A stretch of DNA of 64,000 bases, taken from contig JHXJ01000007.1 in assembly GCA_000621765.1 (NCBI GenBank), positions 1 to 64,000 on the forward strand, in the 5' to 3' direction. This document shows, piece by piece, positions 8,157 to 18,225 of this stretch (positions within the stretch are counted from its first letter, which is position 1; the number at the start of each line of letters is the position of its first letter). A model generated the notes under the pieces. The model was not told the DNA's origin, searched no databases, and was given only the letters and a program-made list of their open reading frames with translations. The stretch comes from Ruminococcaceae bacterium AB4001. GTDB lineage: Bacteria > Bacillota > Clostridia > Saccharofermentanales > Saccharofermentanaceae. The position numbers and the translations under genes are program-made.

Positions 8157-11100
8157 ATGTACAATTATTTAAAAAGAGCAACATCGGCTGTCATGGCCGG
8201 CGCAGTAGTTCTCGGAACGCTGGCACTATATCCCAGCGGAAACAGCAAGAACAGCACCGTTTATGCTGACGCGTCTTTGTACGATTCGGCTAGTGCGATC
8301 AACTACGCAACAATCCTTGGAGGCGCTGTAGACTACGGTGTCGTAGCTCCTGAGATCATTCAGACCAGCCACACTGAGACAACTTTCGCTACAAACTATT
8401 TCGTTCATACCAGCGATAACATCGACGTCGACTACATTACTTCAACGGCTCTTTTCCTAGTTGGCGCTTATCAACCCGGTCAAGGTGACAACAGATATAT
8501 AAGATTCGGTAAGACCACAGCCAGCGCTTTATACTTTGAAGCACCCGCAGGTGTATATGGCGATGACTTCGATCCTGAGAAGGAACCGATGGGTCCTAAC
8601 GGCAATTTCAGATTTGAGTGGGCAGAGAGTGTTCCTTTCATTGCAGCTGAAAATCCCAATACAAGCGTAAACGTTAACCGTCTTATCGACAGAATCTGTT
8701 CTACAGAGAAGGTTGAGGATGCCGAGATCGGTTGGTCCTACTTCCTGCAGAAGAGAGCTACTGACGACAGATATACTTTAAATCCCAAGGGTCAGTCCGC
8801 TCTTAACAGCCCTTATTTCACAGACATGAACTCTTACGTCCAGATCGATCTTACAGATCATTTCTTTGACGGTAAGGTTGTTTATATTAATGTTGATAAG
8901 GATTCAGGCCTTCTCAAGTATCTCCAGCAGAGCGGCGGTTTCCGTATCTATAAGAATCTTGATTCCGTTGTTGTAATCAACATCGAAGATGACGCTTTCG
9001 AAGGCACTACATTAAACATGAAGCAGCCGAGAGTCATCACAGATGGCAATGAGTATGTCGGTAAGACAGACTCTATGGGTAAAGACCCTAATGCCGGAAA
9101 GCAGCAGAAGTACTATAACGAGACAGTTATCTGGAATATCATGGAGCAATCCGACATCGAGCTCGAAGATTTCGGTGGCGCTATTCTTGCTCCTGCAACA
9201 AAGAACGTTACACTCAGCGACGGTAACTCCAGCGGATGGGTTGTTACCAAGGGTGTATTCCACATGGCTAAGGAGTTCCACTTCCTTTATTCCGGATCCA
9301 GCAAGGACAGCTACGGTGATATGCACTTTGCACTCACCAAGGGTTTCACAGATAAGTATGCTGCACACGGTTCAGTAGTTCAGGATACATCTGTTACGAT
9401 TCCCGATGACGATACATATAAGTTCTATATTCAGGAATATGAGCGTGAGAGCAGCTACCGTGGTGACTTCCAGCGTCCTTACGGACCTAAGAAGGAAGTC
9501 AGTGCAAAGTCCATCGGTACCGTAACTTTCCCGATGCTCAGCTTTACCTGCAATGAGTCAAACGCTCATTACAATATCCATAGGGGTTCTGAGAAGATGT
9601 ATTTCTTCAGGATCACTGAGGATACTACAAAGTCTCCTAAGGGCATTTCGAATTCCAACGGATATATCGACATAAGACTCAGAGTAGCCGTAGATAATAA
9701 CGGTAAGTTCACATATTACGTAGACTATAAGTCCGTAACCGGTGAAGGTGTCGTATTCAGAGAATATGGCGAAGTTTACGGCGATGAGATCAAGATGTCC
9801 GGTGTCCAGTTCGACCTTGGTATCTTCTATAACAAAGTATTACCCATTACTGTTGACATCAGTAAGCGTGATATCAACAAGCCCAACGGTAAGGAAGTTC
9901 CCGGCGCTACACTTAAGATCACATATGTCGGCGGCGGAAACGGTGTGGATCTTTCCAATGTTACTCTTATCCGCGATGGAAAGGATGTCACAGATACAGG
10001 TTCACGTTCCGCTACTTCCGTTGAGTTCGTATCAGGTTCTGAGCAGACATCCGTTGTCGGACTCAAGCCCGGTAAGTATACTCTCGAAGAGACAAATGCA
10101 CCTGTAGGATTTAAGCCCCAGACAACAGTTATCGAATTTACTATTGGTAATGACGGTAAGGTTACTGCCACAAATCCCATCTCTGCTGATGTCGGTATGA
10201 TCGAGACCAGCGAAAACGGCGACACCGTAGTTATCCTTGATGAGATGTATAAGACTGATTTCGATATCAGGAAGCAGGATGTTGCCGGAAAGGAAGTCCA
10301 GGGTGCTACTCTTACACTTACTGCAAAAGATACAGATCTTGATTTTGCAGATGTAGGAGTTACAGCAACTCAGAATGACCAGCCTGCAGAAGAACTTACG
10401 ATCAATAAGAACGTTCTCAGCTTCAAGACACAGGAGAACGGAAATACAAAGATCAAGAATGTACCTGACGGTGAGTATACTCTTACAGAGACCAGGACTC
10501 CGGACGGATACGTTACTGCAGAAGAGATCACGATCGTTATCAAGAATGGTAATGTAGTTGGTCCTACAACAGTTATCATGACCGATGTCGAGGCAACAGC
10601 TACACCTACTTCGACACCTACGTCAACACCTACTTCAACTCCTACGTCGACAGCAACATCGACACCTACGTCGACTGCTACAGCAACGCCTACAGCTACA
10701 TCAACAGCTACGGCTACACCTACATCGACTGCAACGGCAACGCCTACAGCTACTTCAACAGCTACGGCTACACCTACGTCGACAGCAACGGCAACGCCTA
10801 CAGCTACATCAACAGCTACGGCCACACCTACGTCGACTCCGACATCAACACCTACAGCTACTGCAACAGCCACGGCCACGGCAACAGCTACACCTACGTC
10901 GACTCCGACTTCGACGCCTACAGCTACTGCAACAGCCACGGCAACGGCAACAGCTACACCTACGTCGACTCCCACTTCGACGCCTACAGCTACTGCAACA
11001 GCCACGGCAACAGCAACAGCTACACCTACGTCGACACCTACAGCTACAGCCACAGCCACGGCAACAGCAACGCCTACAGCAACAGCTACAGCTACGGCTA

Positions 11101-12557
11101 CACCTACAGCCACAGCCACGGCAACAGCAACACCGACAGCTACAGCGACAGCTACGGCTACAGCAACTCCGACAGCAACTGCTACGGCAACAGCAACACC
11201 TACAGCTACTGCAACAGCAACGGCAACGGCTACACCTACAGCAACGCCTACGGTAACAGCTACACCTACAGCAACACCGACGGCAACGCCTTCTCCGACG
11301 CCTACTGCTACTGCAACGCCGACAGCTACACCTACGGCAACGCCTACAGCAACGCCTACGGCTACAGCTACTCCGACAGCGACGGTATCTGCTACACCGA
11401 CATCAACGCCTACAGCTACGGCAACGGCTACAGCTACCCCGACGGCAACTGTATCTGCTACACCGACATCAACGCCTACAGCTACAGCAACGGCTACAGC
11501 TACTCCGACGGCAACTCCGTCAGCAACAGTATCTGCAACTCCGTCGGCAACGGTATCAGCTACACCTACATCGACTGCAACGGCTACACCGACAGCAACA
11601 GCAACAGCTACAGCAACACCGACAGCAACAGCTACGGCAACTGCAACAGCTACTGCAACGGCTACGGCAACACCGACAGCAACTGCTACGGCAACTGCAA
11701 CAGCAACAGCTACAGCTACAGCAACACCTACAGCAACGGCAACAGCTACTGCAACGGCTACGGCAACACCGTCAGCTACAGTATCTGCAACCCCGTCAGC
11801 AACGGTATCTGCTACTCCGACATCAACACCGTCGGCAACACCTTCAGCTACAGCTTCTGCAACACCGTCAGCAACGCCTTCTGTTACAGCTCCTGTAACT
11901 CCTTCCGCTACACCTACAGGTTCAGCTAACCCGTCCGCTCCTGTAACATCTACACCTACTTCAACACCTACACCTGGTGGAAACGGTGGCGATGATAATC
12001 CGGGTCCGGGCCTTGACGTTAAGCTTTCCAAGCAGGATGTTGCTGGTAAGGAGATCCCTAAGGCTGAGCTTACATTCACGAGCATGGACGGCTACGATCT
12101 GTCCAACGTCGTTGTAACTCAGGGAGGGGTAGAGGTAAACTATAAGCTCTCAGCTGATAAGACAGCTATCTCCTTCATTACTGTTGAGACTTCACCGTCC
12201 ATCATCAAGGGACTCCGTGCAGGCAGATACAAGCTTGAAGAGACAGTTACACCTGAAGCATATCTGACAGCTGATGCGATCATATTCAACCTCCTTTCAG
12301 ACGGTTCAACAGATTGCAACGGTGATGTAAGAGTTGCCGGTTCTCCGATCATCATGGTCGACCAGGCAGATCCTACATACCATACTGACGGTAATGGCGA
12401 TGAGTCAGGCAGCGAGAAGAAGCCTAGCCCGAAGCCGATCCCGGCAACAGGCGAAGAGATCAACTTCGGTATCGTTTCTATCGCAGTAGTCTTCATCCTT
12501 GCAGCAGTATTCCTCTCCGGTTACAGCGCATACCGTATTAAGAGAAGAAAAGGCTGA
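8157..12557 (+). CDS. sortase-anchored adhesin with SpaA domains and a long Thr/Ala/Pro/Ser stalk
   Basis: This is a large surface protein (1466 residues from the ATG; an in-frame GTG lies nine bases earlier, and neither has a strong ribosome site). In order: signal peptide (about 1-37), a large N-terminal region, a choice-of-anchor-A-like segment (about 320-400, [15 protein letters not shown]), and two SpaA-like domains (about 560-815; ISKRD/LEET and IRKQD/LTET). These SpaA domains carry Lys and Glu suited to internal isopeptide bonds. The low-complexity stalk covers about 812-1272, followed by a third SpaA-like domain, the sorting motif IPATGE near 1427, a membrane helix and RIKRRKG. No sortase gene is in the window. 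The stalk is probably extended and could be O-glycosylated. Confidence 0.88.
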   Translation: MYNYLKRATSAVMAGAVVLGTLALYPSGNSKNSTVYADASLYDSASAINYATILGGAVDYGVVAPEIIQTSHTETTFATNYFVHTSDNIDVDYITSTALFLVGAYQPGQGDNRYIRFGKTTASALYFEAPAGVYGDDFDPEKEPMGPNGNFRFEWAESVPFIAAENPNTSVNVNRLIDRICSTEKVEDAEIGWSYFLQKRATDDRYTLNPKGQSALNSPYFTDMNSYVQIDLTDHFFDGKVVYINVDKDSGLLKYLQQSGGFRIYKNLDSVVVINIEDDAFEGTTLNMKQPRVITDGNEYVGKTDSMGKDPNAGKQQKYYNETVIWNIMEQSDIELEDFGGAILAPATKNVTLSDGNSSGWVVTKGVFHMAKEFHFLYSGSSKDSYGDMHFALTKGFTDKYAAHGSVVQDTSVTIPDDDTYKFYIQEYERESSYRGDFQRPYGPKKEVSAKSIGTVTFPMLSFTCNESNAHYNIHRGSEKMYFFRITEDTTKSPKGISNSNGYIDIRLRVAVDNNGKFTYYVDYKSVTGEGVVFREYGEVYGDEIKMSGVQFDLGIFYNKVLPITVDISKRDINKPNGKEVPGATLKITYVGGGNGVDLSNVTLIRDGKDVTDTGSRSATSVEFVSGSEQTSVVGLKPGKYTLEETNAPVGFKPQTTVIEFTIGNDGKVTATNPISADVGMIETSENGDTVVILDEMYKTDFDIRKQDVAGKEVQGATLTLTAKDTDLDFADVGVTATQNDQPAEELTINKNVLSFKTQENGNTKIKNVPDGEYTLTETRTPDGYVTAEEITIVIKNGNVVGPTTVIMTDVEATATPTSTPTSTPTSTPTSTATSTPTSTATATPTATSTATATPTSTATATPTATSTATATPTSTATATPTATSTATATPTSTPTSTPTATATATATATATPTSTPTSTPTATATATATATATPTSTPTSTPTATATATATATATPTSTPTATATATATATPTATATATATPTATATATATPTATATATATATPTATATATATPTATATATATATPTATPTVTATPTATPTATPSPTPTATATPTATPTATPTATPTATATPTATVSATPTSTPTATATATATPTATVSATPTSTPTATATATATPTATPSATVSATPSATVSATPTSTATATPTATATATATPTATATATATATATATATPTATATATATATATATATPTATATATATATATPSATVSATPSATVSATPTSTPSATPSATASATPSATPSVTAPVTPSATPTGSANPSAPVTSTPTSTPTPGGNGGDDNPGPGLDVKLSKQDVAGKEIPKAELTFTSMDGYDLSNVVVTQGGVEVNYKLSADKTAISFITVETSPSIIKGLRAGRYKLEETVTPEAYLTADAIIFNLLSDGSTDCNGDVRVAGSPIIMVDQADPTYHTDGNGDESGSEKKPSPKPIPATGEEINFGIVSIAVVFILAAVFLSGYSAYRIKRRKG
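10593..11974 (+). repeat. about 1.4 kb low-complexity coding repeat (ACN/GCN/CCN/TCN codons)
   Basis: Almost every codon here is Thr, Ala, Pro or Ser, giving a six-base rhythm with longer nearly identical blocks of about 70 bp (for example three copies within 10826-11035). Because of this composition several frames on both strands stay open; those are artefacts. Such repeats may change length by slippage or recombination. Confidence 0.95.
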
Positions 12558-12583
12558 TAGACTTAGTTCAAATCAATAAGTAA

Positions 12584-12624
12584 AATACCGCTCCCGGAAA
12601 CAGATCCCGGGAGCGTATTTTTTT
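12584..12624 (+). terminator. intrinsic terminator after the adhesin gene
   Basis: ATACCGCTCCCGG pairs with CCGGGAGCGTAT around a short loop and is followed by a T run. Confidence 0.93.
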
Positions 12625-12689
12625 CAAGGTATTTTGTTTATCAGTAATGTTTCCGAACCATATAGGAGAGAGCAGGGAGTAAAACCATG

Positions 12690-12725
12690 AAAAAAGGGCT
12701 GTCTCTTATTTGAGACAACCCTTTG
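12690..12725 (-). terminator. intrinsic terminator of the tRNA-Leu transcript
   Basis: On the minus strand AAAGGG and GTCTC pair with GAGAC and CCCTTT, followed by T residues. It lies immediately downstream of the tRNA. Confidence 0.88.
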
Positions 12726-12728
12726 TAT

Positions 12729-12813
12729 TGGTGCGGCCGACGAGACTTGAACTCGTATGGAGTTACCCACACGCCCCTCAAACGTGCGCGTCTGCCAGTT
12801 CCGCCACGGCCGC
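12729..12813 (-). tRNA. tRNA-Leu, anticodon GAG
   Basis: The minus strand folds as a class II tRNA of 85 nt. The acceptor GCGGCCG pairs with CGGCCGC. The anticodon stem encloses TTGAGGG, giving anticodon GAG for CUC/CUU codons. A long variable arm is present, the T arm contains GTTCAAGTC, and CCA is encoded. It is transcribed alone from a near-consensus promoter. Confidence 0.95.
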
Positions 12814-12840
12814 ATTTGAGCTTGTAAGCAAGCCTTGTAA

Positions 12841-12869
12841 TTATACGGTTAGAGTTTTTTTGTGTCAAT
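12841..12869 (-). promoter_or_regulatory. near-consensus promoter for tRNA-Leu
   Basis: On the minus strand TTGACA (12869-12864) and TATAAT (12846-12841) are exactly 17 bp apart, the ideal sigma-A arrangement expected for a strong stable-RNA promoter. Confidence 0.92.
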
Positions 12870-12913
12870 AGGCAAAATCAGATTAGTGAAAACAAAATTC
12901 AAAAATCTGTTTT

Positions 12914-13762
12914 TCAACCTATAAAGTCTTTACGACGTTCGTAATAGAACATGAACTGCTGCATTATTCCGCAGGTATCGGGATAGGGTGAACAGTCGAA
13001 GTGGCCGCCATAGTATCTGTCTTCTATGCGCTGTATCCAGACATCGACAGGAAAGCTCCCTGTTCTTGAGAAGGCGAAGAGCATGATGCAGTTGGCAACC
13101 TTTTTTCCAACACCGTACATCGAAGTCAGAGCCTTGTAGAGATCCTCATCGGACAACTGTGACAGGGCGGCTGTATCGATCTTTCCTGAAGCAAAGTCCT
13201 CAGCTGCTCTCTTGATGTAAGGCGCACGGTAACCGACGCCTGTATCAACGATGGCTTCGAATGGGAGATTGTTCAGTTCTTCCGGTGAAGGAAATGCGTA
13301 ATATTCCTTTTCGAGAGGTGTTACAAACGGTTTCTCTAGAGAAGGAGCAGGTATCTTTTTGCCGCACAGCTTTGAGATCCTTTCCACCGATGTAGTGATG
13401 GAGGGGATCGAGCGTCTTTGGGAGATTATGTAGCTTATGGTTGTCTCAAAGATGTCCTGCCTGAGGATCCTTATTCCTTTTCCGAATCCGGCAGCTGACG
13501 TGAGGTAGACGTCATCAGGATCGATCGAACGGACTATGGCTTCGTAATCCCTGTTGAGATCAAAGAAGTCATTCCATGTATTCTCAAATTCCTTCTTGGT
13601 GCAGGAGAACACATATCTGTCACCTGAGACATGGGCTACCTGCAGGTATTTCCCGAACGCAACCAGTTCAATGTGATCGTCATTGATCACTTTTATCCTG
13701 AAAGCCTGGCCGGAATCTGCGATCTTTTTGAGATCGAAGAAGGGAATATCAACGGTTACCAT
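12914..13762 (-). CDS. ogg: 8-oxoguanine DNA glycosylase / AP lyase, OGG1-like
   Basis: The product (282 residues from the ATG) excises oxidised guanine. The N-terminal part matches the OGG1-type wing domain (SGQAFR). The C-terminal helix-hairpin-helix GPD core reads MYGVGKKVANCIMLF followed by PVDVWIQR, giving the catalytic Lys and Asp. A TTG 15 bases upstream would lengthen the protein but has no ribosome site. The ATG at 13762 follows GGTGAT and overlaps the end of the upstream methyltransferase gene by 14 bases, so the two are translationally coupled. Confidence 0.9.
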   Translation of the reverse strand: MVTVDIPFFDLKKIADSGQAFRIKVINDDHIELVAFGKYLQVAHVSGDRYVFSCTKKEFENTWNDFFDLNRDYEAIVRSIDPDDVYLTSAAGFGKGIRILRQDIFETTISYIISQRRSIPSITTSVERISKLCGKKIPAPSLEKPFVTPLEKEYYAFPSPEELNNLPFEAIVDTGVGYRAPYIKRAAEDFASGKIDTAALSQLSDEDLYKALTSMYGVGKKVANCIMLFAFSRTGSFPVDVWIQRIEDRYYGGHFDCSPYPDTCGIMQQFMFYYERRKDFIG

Positions 13763-14975
13763 TGTTCTTATCACCAAGTTTGAAGTAATTGCTCAATGTG
13801 CAGACGATGGCTCCGTTGTAGAGCTTGACGCGCTTGTCGGGTTTATAACCTGTTGCGTCCTCGAAAGCGTTTTCAGGGGTGATGACAGAGAGGCGCAGGC
13901 CTTTCTTGCACGCTCCGTCCCTTGTCAGATAGTTGTGGCCGATGAGCCTGTAAAGCTTCTCGGCATCTTCGGGCGTCATGAGTCTTCCACCATAGGGCGG
14001 ATTGGTTATGACGAGCTGACGGGGAAGAGAGGTGAACTTTTCCAGGTAATCCGGAGTCATCTTGGCGGCATCACACAGCCTGAACTTCGTGTGCTTTCCT
14101 ACGCCTGCAGCCTCAGCGTTCCTGCGTGCTGATTCGATAGCTTTAGGATCGATATCAGAGCCATAGAAGTAGCAGTCATCCATAGGCTCCGTATCCTCGT
14201 TGTCACGGGCTTCTTCGAGAGCTTTAAGATACGGACCTTTTCCGATGTAGGGAAGATCCTCATAAGCGAAATGACGGTCTCTTCCGGGCGCTATGCCGCA
14301 TGCTGTTCTGGCTGCTTCGATGATTATCGTTCCGGAGCCGCAGAAAGGGTCTGCCAGAGCTTCGTTTCCAAACGGCCTGTATTTGGCGTATGTGAGCATT
14401 CCCGATGCAAGGGTCTCTCTTATAGGAGCCTCGTGCGTAAGCGGCCTGTAGCCCCTCTTATGGAGCCCTGCGCCTGAAGTATCGATCATGAAGCGGCAGA
14501 CATCGTTGACGATGCCGAACTGGATCTTAACCGTTCCCAGCTCCTCGTTTTCGCTTATGATTGTATCTGCTGAAAGACCTCTTGATACTGCGAGGCTTTC
14601 GGCAATAGCCTTTTTGGCGAGCTTTTGAAGCGCGGGAACACCGTAAAGCTTGGATTTTCTGGAGAACCCGTTGACTACGAATGCCCAGTTAGCGGGAATG
14701 AAATCTCCCCACTTTATAGCTCTGCAGCCTTCGAAAAATGCGTTGAAGTTCGTATCCGCATTATCAGACCTGCCGCATTCAAACTCTCCGGTCTCGAAAA
14801 AGATGCGTTCAGCATGCCTGACCCACATGTTTGCGCGGGCGACGTCAGTAAAGTCGCCGTCAAGCGTAACGACACCGTCGTTGACGGTGATACGTTCCTT
14901 ATCGTAGCCTCTGTCAAGGAGGTCGCCTTTTGTGGGTGATTCAAGCCCGAATAGTGTAGTTATTATTATTTTCAT
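13749..14975 (-). CDS. THUMP-domain RNA guanine-N2 methyltransferase, RlmL/YpsC-like
   Basis: This 408-residue SAM-dependent enzyme probably methylates guanine N2 in 23S rRNA, as RlmL and YpsC relatives do. The N-terminal ferredoxin-like and THUMP region is followed by the Rossmann methyltransferase, with SAM motif LADPFCGSGTIIIEAA and the target-base motif VITNPPYGGRL. The start has no convincing ribosome site. TATAAT lies only seven bases before the ATG, so the message may be leaderless. It is coupled to the downstream ogg gene. RlmL is the best guess, but the exact target base cannot be read. Confidence 0.85.
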   Translation of the reverse strand: MKIIITTLFGLESPTKGDLLDRGYDKERITVNDGVVTLDGDFTDVARANMWVRHAERIFFETGEFECGRSDNADTNFNAFFEGCRAIKWGDFIPANWAFVVNGFSRKSKLYGVPALQKLAKKAIAESLAVSRGLSADTIISENEELGTVKIQFGIVNDVCRFMIDTSGAGLHKRGYRPLTHEAPIRETLASGMLTYAKYRPFGNEALADPFCGSGTIIIEAARTACGIAPGRDRHFAYEDLPYIGKGPYLKALEEARDNEDTEPMDDCYFYGSDIDPKAIESARRNAEAAGVGKHTKFRLCDAAKMTPDYLEKFTSLPRQLVITNPPYGGRLMTPEDAEKLYRLIGHNYLTRDGACKKGLRLSVITPENAFEDATGYKPDKRVKLYNGAIVCTLSNYFKLGDKNNGNR

Positions 14976-14982
14976 AGGTGAG

Positions 14983-14988
14983 ATTATA
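14983..14988 (-). promoter_or_regulatory. -10 element placing transcription start at the RlmL-like start codon
   Basis: Minus-strand TATAAT (14988-14983) is separated from the ATG by seven bases, so the expected transcription start falls on or next to the start codon. The -35 region is poor. Confidence 0.45.
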
Positions 14989-15438
14989 ACAAATTTCAGG
15001 CGATAAGATTACTTGTCTCAGAAGGCAAAATACGGGTTAAGTTCACTTTCGAAAAGCACGAAAAGCATAGTTTCGGATATGGTGATAATGTTCATAATGT
15101 TCATAACTTTGTTTATAACTATAAAAACAAACACTTCAAATCCGAAAGTACCCGAATGCCCGATAAATACTGAATTTGACAATTTGTTACCGTTTGTTGA
15201 CAAAACAATTACAAGATGTTAGCAAAATTCTGAAAGTCAATAAATCCAGGCATTTCGGGGTCTGCTCATTGTTTTCCGGCAAATGAGTGTCCACGACAGG
15301 AGAACAGTAAAAAAACGAAATTGGCACTTGACAAGACAATTTGATACAGATTCCCCGATAGCAAATTTTGCAAAGTCTGACATGCCATAAAACACCCTGA
15401 AGAAGTAGAAATATAAAGAAAGTTATCTGATAGTTTGT
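14989..15438. other. gene-free region between the RlmL-like gene and proA
   Basis: About 450 bp of AT-rich DNA without a convincing gene. It holds a direct repeat of ATAATGTTC (near 15085-15105) and three TTGACAA motifs (near 15177, 15197 and 15328). Two of these extend to a shared 14-mer, TTGACAARACAATT, at 15197-15210 and 15328-15341. No clear -10 lies 17 bp from any of them. Confidence 0.4.
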
Positions 15439-15477
15439 TATAATCTTGCGGTAAGAATAATAAAGGGGAGGATTTTT

Positions 15478-16758
15478 ATGTCTGAACTCCAGGATATAGC
15501 TAAAACAGCCAGGGAAGCGTCCTACATAATGGCTTCTTTGGGGAGCGATGTTAAGAATGATGCGCTCGCAAATGTTGCACGTTGTCTGAAGGCTGCTAAA
15601 GACGAGATCTTTGCAGCTAACAAGACCGATCTTGAGGAAGCTGAGAAGAATTCCCTTGACGCTCCGCTTATCAAGAGACTCAAGTTCAATGAAGACAAGC
15701 TCAATGATGTCGTTTCCGGTATCGAGAGCCTTATAGGACTTACAGATCCTGTAGGCAAGGTTACTTTGAGGACGACATTGGACGACGGACTGGAGCTTAC
15801 CAGAGTCACATGTCCTATCGGCGTAATCGGTGTTATTTTCGAGAGCAGACCTGACGCGCTCGTCCAGATCGCTTCTCTTTGCATTAAGAGCGGCAATGCC
15901 GTATTCCTTAAGGGCGGTTCGGAAGCTCTTAATACAAATAAGGCTCTTGCATCAGTTATAAGCAAAGCCGGTATCGAAGCAGGTCTTCCCGAAGGATGGC
16001 TCAATCTCCTTACGCTCCGTTCTGAGATCGCCGACATGCTTAAGCTCGATGAGTACATTGATCTCATCATTCCGAGAGGATCCAACTCATTTGTCCAGTA
16101 CATCATGCAGAACACCAATATCGCTGTCCTCGGACATGCTGACGGTGTGTGCCATACATATCTCGACAGCGAGGCTGATCCTGCAATCGCCATGAAGGTT
16201 GCAGTTGATGCCAAGACACAGTATGTTTCCGTCTGCAATGCCACAGAGACGTTCCTCGTCAATGAGGCTTTGAAAGAGACCCTGCTGCCCGAACTCATTA
16301 AGACATTGCAGGAGCGCGGAGTAGAGATCTTCGGAGATGATTACGTATCTGAGACCTTCGGTGTCGAAAAGGCTGAGGAGTGGCACCACGAATACCTTGC
16401 CATGAAATGTTCGGTCAAGATCGTAAAAGATGTCGACGATGCGATAGCACATATCAACCGCTACGGTTCAGGACACACTGACGCGATAATCACAGCAAAT
16501 AAGGAAAATGCAGAGCGTTTCATGACTATGGTCGATTCCGGAAGCGTTCTCGTCAATTGTTCTACGAGATTTGCTGACGGATTCCGTTACGGCTTCGGCG
16601 CCGAAGTAGGCATCGCGACATCCAAGATCCATGCAAGGGGTCCTGTCGGCCTCGAAGGTCTTGTATCTTACAAGTACCGCCTTGTCGGTAACGGCGACAT
16701 CGTAGGACCTTACTGTGACGGTTCGAAATCCTTTAAGCACATTCATCACGATATTTAA
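15478..16758 (+). CDS. proA: glutamate-5-semialdehyde dehydrogenase (gamma-glutamyl phosphate reductase)
   Basis: ProA reduces gamma-glutamyl phosphate with NADPH in the second step of proline synthesis. The 426 residues match the family length. They contain the aldehyde-dehydrogenase-like fold with ESRPDALVQIASL, the substrate region SGNAVFLKGGSEA, and the catalytic cysteine in VSVCNATETFLV. A strong GGGGAGG ribosome site and a TATAAT at 15439-15444 lie upstream. proB is not in the window. rpiB follows after 18 bases, so the two are probably co-transcribed. Confidence 0.97.
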   Translation: MSELQDIAKTAREASYIMASLGSDVKNDALANVARCLKAAKDEIFAANKTDLEEAEKNSLDAPLIKRLKFNEDKLNDVVSGIESLIGLTDPVGKVTLRTTLDDGLELTRVTCPIGVIGVIFESRPDALVQIASLCIKSGNAVFLKGGSEALNTNKALASVISKAGIEAGLPEGWLNLLTLRSEIADMLKLDEYIDLIIPRGSNSFVQYIMQNTNIAVLGHADGVCHTYLDSEADPAIAMKVAVDAKTQYVSVCNATETFLVNEALKETLLPELIKTLQERGVEIFGDDYVSETFGVEKAEEWHHEYLAMKCSVKIVKDVDDAIAHINRYGSGHTDAIITANKENAERFMTMVDSGSVLVNCSTRFADGFRYGFGAEVGIATSKIHARGPVGLEGLVSYKYRLVGNGDIVGPYCDGSKSFKHIHHDI

Positions 16759-16776
16759 TAGAAAAGAGGCATATAT

Positions 16777-17229
16777 ATGACAGTTTCAATCGCATCTGAC
16801 CACGCAGGTTATGAATTAAGACAGAAGATCAGGAAGTATCTTGAGGAAAAGGGATTTGAAGTCCTTGACGGAGGCGCTCCGAACGGTACTGATTCCTATT
16901 CTTACGTAGATGCAGGTATCAAGGTAGCAGAAGATGTCTCAAGCGGCAGAGCCGAAAGAGGTATCGCCATCTGCGGAACCGGCATCGGAATCTCCCTTGT
17001 ATGCAATAAGTATAAGGATTTAAGATGCGCCCTCTGTACAAACGAATATATGGCTAAGATGAGCAGACAGCACAATGACGCCCAGATCCTTGCTTTCGGT
17101 GAGCGTGTCGTAGGACTCGGTGTTGCGCTCGGTATGGTTGATGCATTCTTTGAGGAAGAATTTGCCGGCGGCAGACACGCTGACAGAGTCAATGGTATCA
17201 GGGAAGTAGAGAACAGAAATTTTAAGTAA
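16777..17229 (+). CDS. rpiB: ribose-5-phosphate isomerase B
   Basis: RpiB interconverts ribose-5-phosphate and ribulose-5-phosphate in the pentose phosphate pathway. The 150-residue product shows the RpiB/LacAB signatures: ASDHAGYELR at the N-terminus, AICGTGIGIS with the active-site Cys, and MSRQHNDAQ. Length is normal. It lies 18 bases after proA and may share its message; the next operon, for ATP synthase, has a TATAAT at 17262-17267. Related sugar-phosphate isomerases (LacAB type) are a remote alternative. Confidence 0.94.
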   Translation: MTVSIASDHAGYELRQKIRKYLEEKGFEVLDGGAPNGTDSYSYVDAGIKVAEDVSSGRAERGIAICGTGIGISLVCNKYKDLRCALCTNEYMAKMSRQHNDAQILAFGERVVGLGVALGMVDAFFEEEFAGGRHADRVNGIREVENRNFK

Positions 17230-17316
17230 ATTTGTAAAATCTAAAACAACTATTATTTTTTTATAATAGGCGTAAAATGATTTAATCAGTAAGATTACGA
17301 AATCAGAGGATTTGGT

Positions 17317-18186
17317 ATGAAAACGGCATTGATTATGGCAGGTTCCTGGCTCTCAGAGTTCTTTGCGGCATTTGCAGAGAAGTTTTCCGAGAGATTGGAT
17401 CTTGCCCACAAGGACATCGGAGCTGAGATAAACGAAGCTATCATGCAGGTCCAGATGTATTTCAATATAGGGGATTACAGACTCCTTGTTACTGATGCCA
17501 TCCTGGTAACATTCATAGCTTTGATCGCTATGCTCATAGTTATCGGTCTTTTGATCGGAAAGCCGTCCAAGGACGGTAAGCTTACAAAAGGCCAGGCTCT
17601 TGTCGTATCTCTTACCGAACTGGTTATTTCCACAGGCATGGGCTTTGGAATGAACCGCAAGCAGGCAGAAGAAGTAACCCCGATGATAATGACATTCGGT
17701 CTTGTCCTGATCGCCTGCAACTCTATCTCGTATTTCCATCTCCCGCCTCCGGCAAAGAACGTGGCTTTCCCTGTAGGATGCGCCATCGTAGCTATCCTTT
17801 ACGTAATCGTCATGACGTTCAAGTTTATCGGTGTCAAGGGATTCTGGATCTCACTTACACAGCCTATCGCGATCATGCTTCCGTTCAGGCTCCTGGATTA
17901 CGTAGTTAAGCCTTTGTCCCTTGCGTTGAGGCTTTTTGGTAACGTTTTCGCAGCTTTTGTATTCATGGAATTCCTGTCAATCTCACTTCCGCTTATCCTG
18001 CCGGGTATCGTAGGACTCTGGTTCGATATCATCGACGGTGTCATCCAGGCGGTTGTATTCTCCTATCTGACGATGTCTTATATCGGCGAAAACCTTGAGA
18101 CATACAACGAATACATGGAACATCCCGAAGAACATCAGAAAAAGAAGAAAGATAAGAAGAGTAAATCCGAAGCTGTAGCAGCTTAA
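17317..18186 (+). CDS. atpB: ATP synthase F0 subunit a
   Basis: Subunit a forms the two ion half-channels beside the c-ring. The 289-residue membrane protein ends with the canonical region PLSLALRLFGNVFAAF, whose Arg is the essential stator charge, followed by hydrophobic helices. An unusual Lys-rich cytoplasmic tail (KKKKDKKSKSEA) closes the protein. GAGGATTTGGT precedes the ATG. It is first in a seven-gene operon ordered a, c, b, delta/alpha fusion, gamma, beta, epsilon. No atpI-like gene precedes it. Confidence 0.96.
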   Translation: MKTALIMAGSWLSEFFAAFAEKFSERLDLAHKDIGAEINEAIMQVQMYFNIGDYRLLVTDAILVTFIALIAMLIVIGLLIGKPSKDGKLTKGQALVVSLTELVISTGMGFGMNRKQAEEVTPMIMTFGLVLIACNSISYFHLPPPAKNVAFPVGCAIVAILYVIVMTFKFIGVKGFWISLTQPIAIMLPFRLLDYVVKPLSLALRLFGNVFAAFVFMEFLSISLPLILPGIVGLWFDIIDGVIQAVVFSYLTMSYIGENLETYNEYMEHPEEHQKKKKDKKSKSEAVAA

Positions 18187-18225
18187 GATGATAACTAACA
18201 GATAATAATTTAGGAGGCCAAATAT

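Noticed and set aside
10585-11256. 223-codon Gln/Leu/Arg-rich frame on the plus strand
   Set aside because: Another frame of the same low-complexity repeat, with no ribosome site.
10370-12085. 571-codon open frame on the minus strand made of Val/Ala/Gly
   Set aside because: It is the mirror of the ACN/GCN codons of the adhesin stalk; the composition removes stop codons.
12624-12868. Two minus-strand frames of 63 and 75 codons
   Set aside because: They lie across tRNA-Leu and its terminator.
15013-15222. 69-codon frame in the proA upstream region
   Set aside because: TTG start without ribosome site, and the opposite strand is equally open; AT-rich chance frame.
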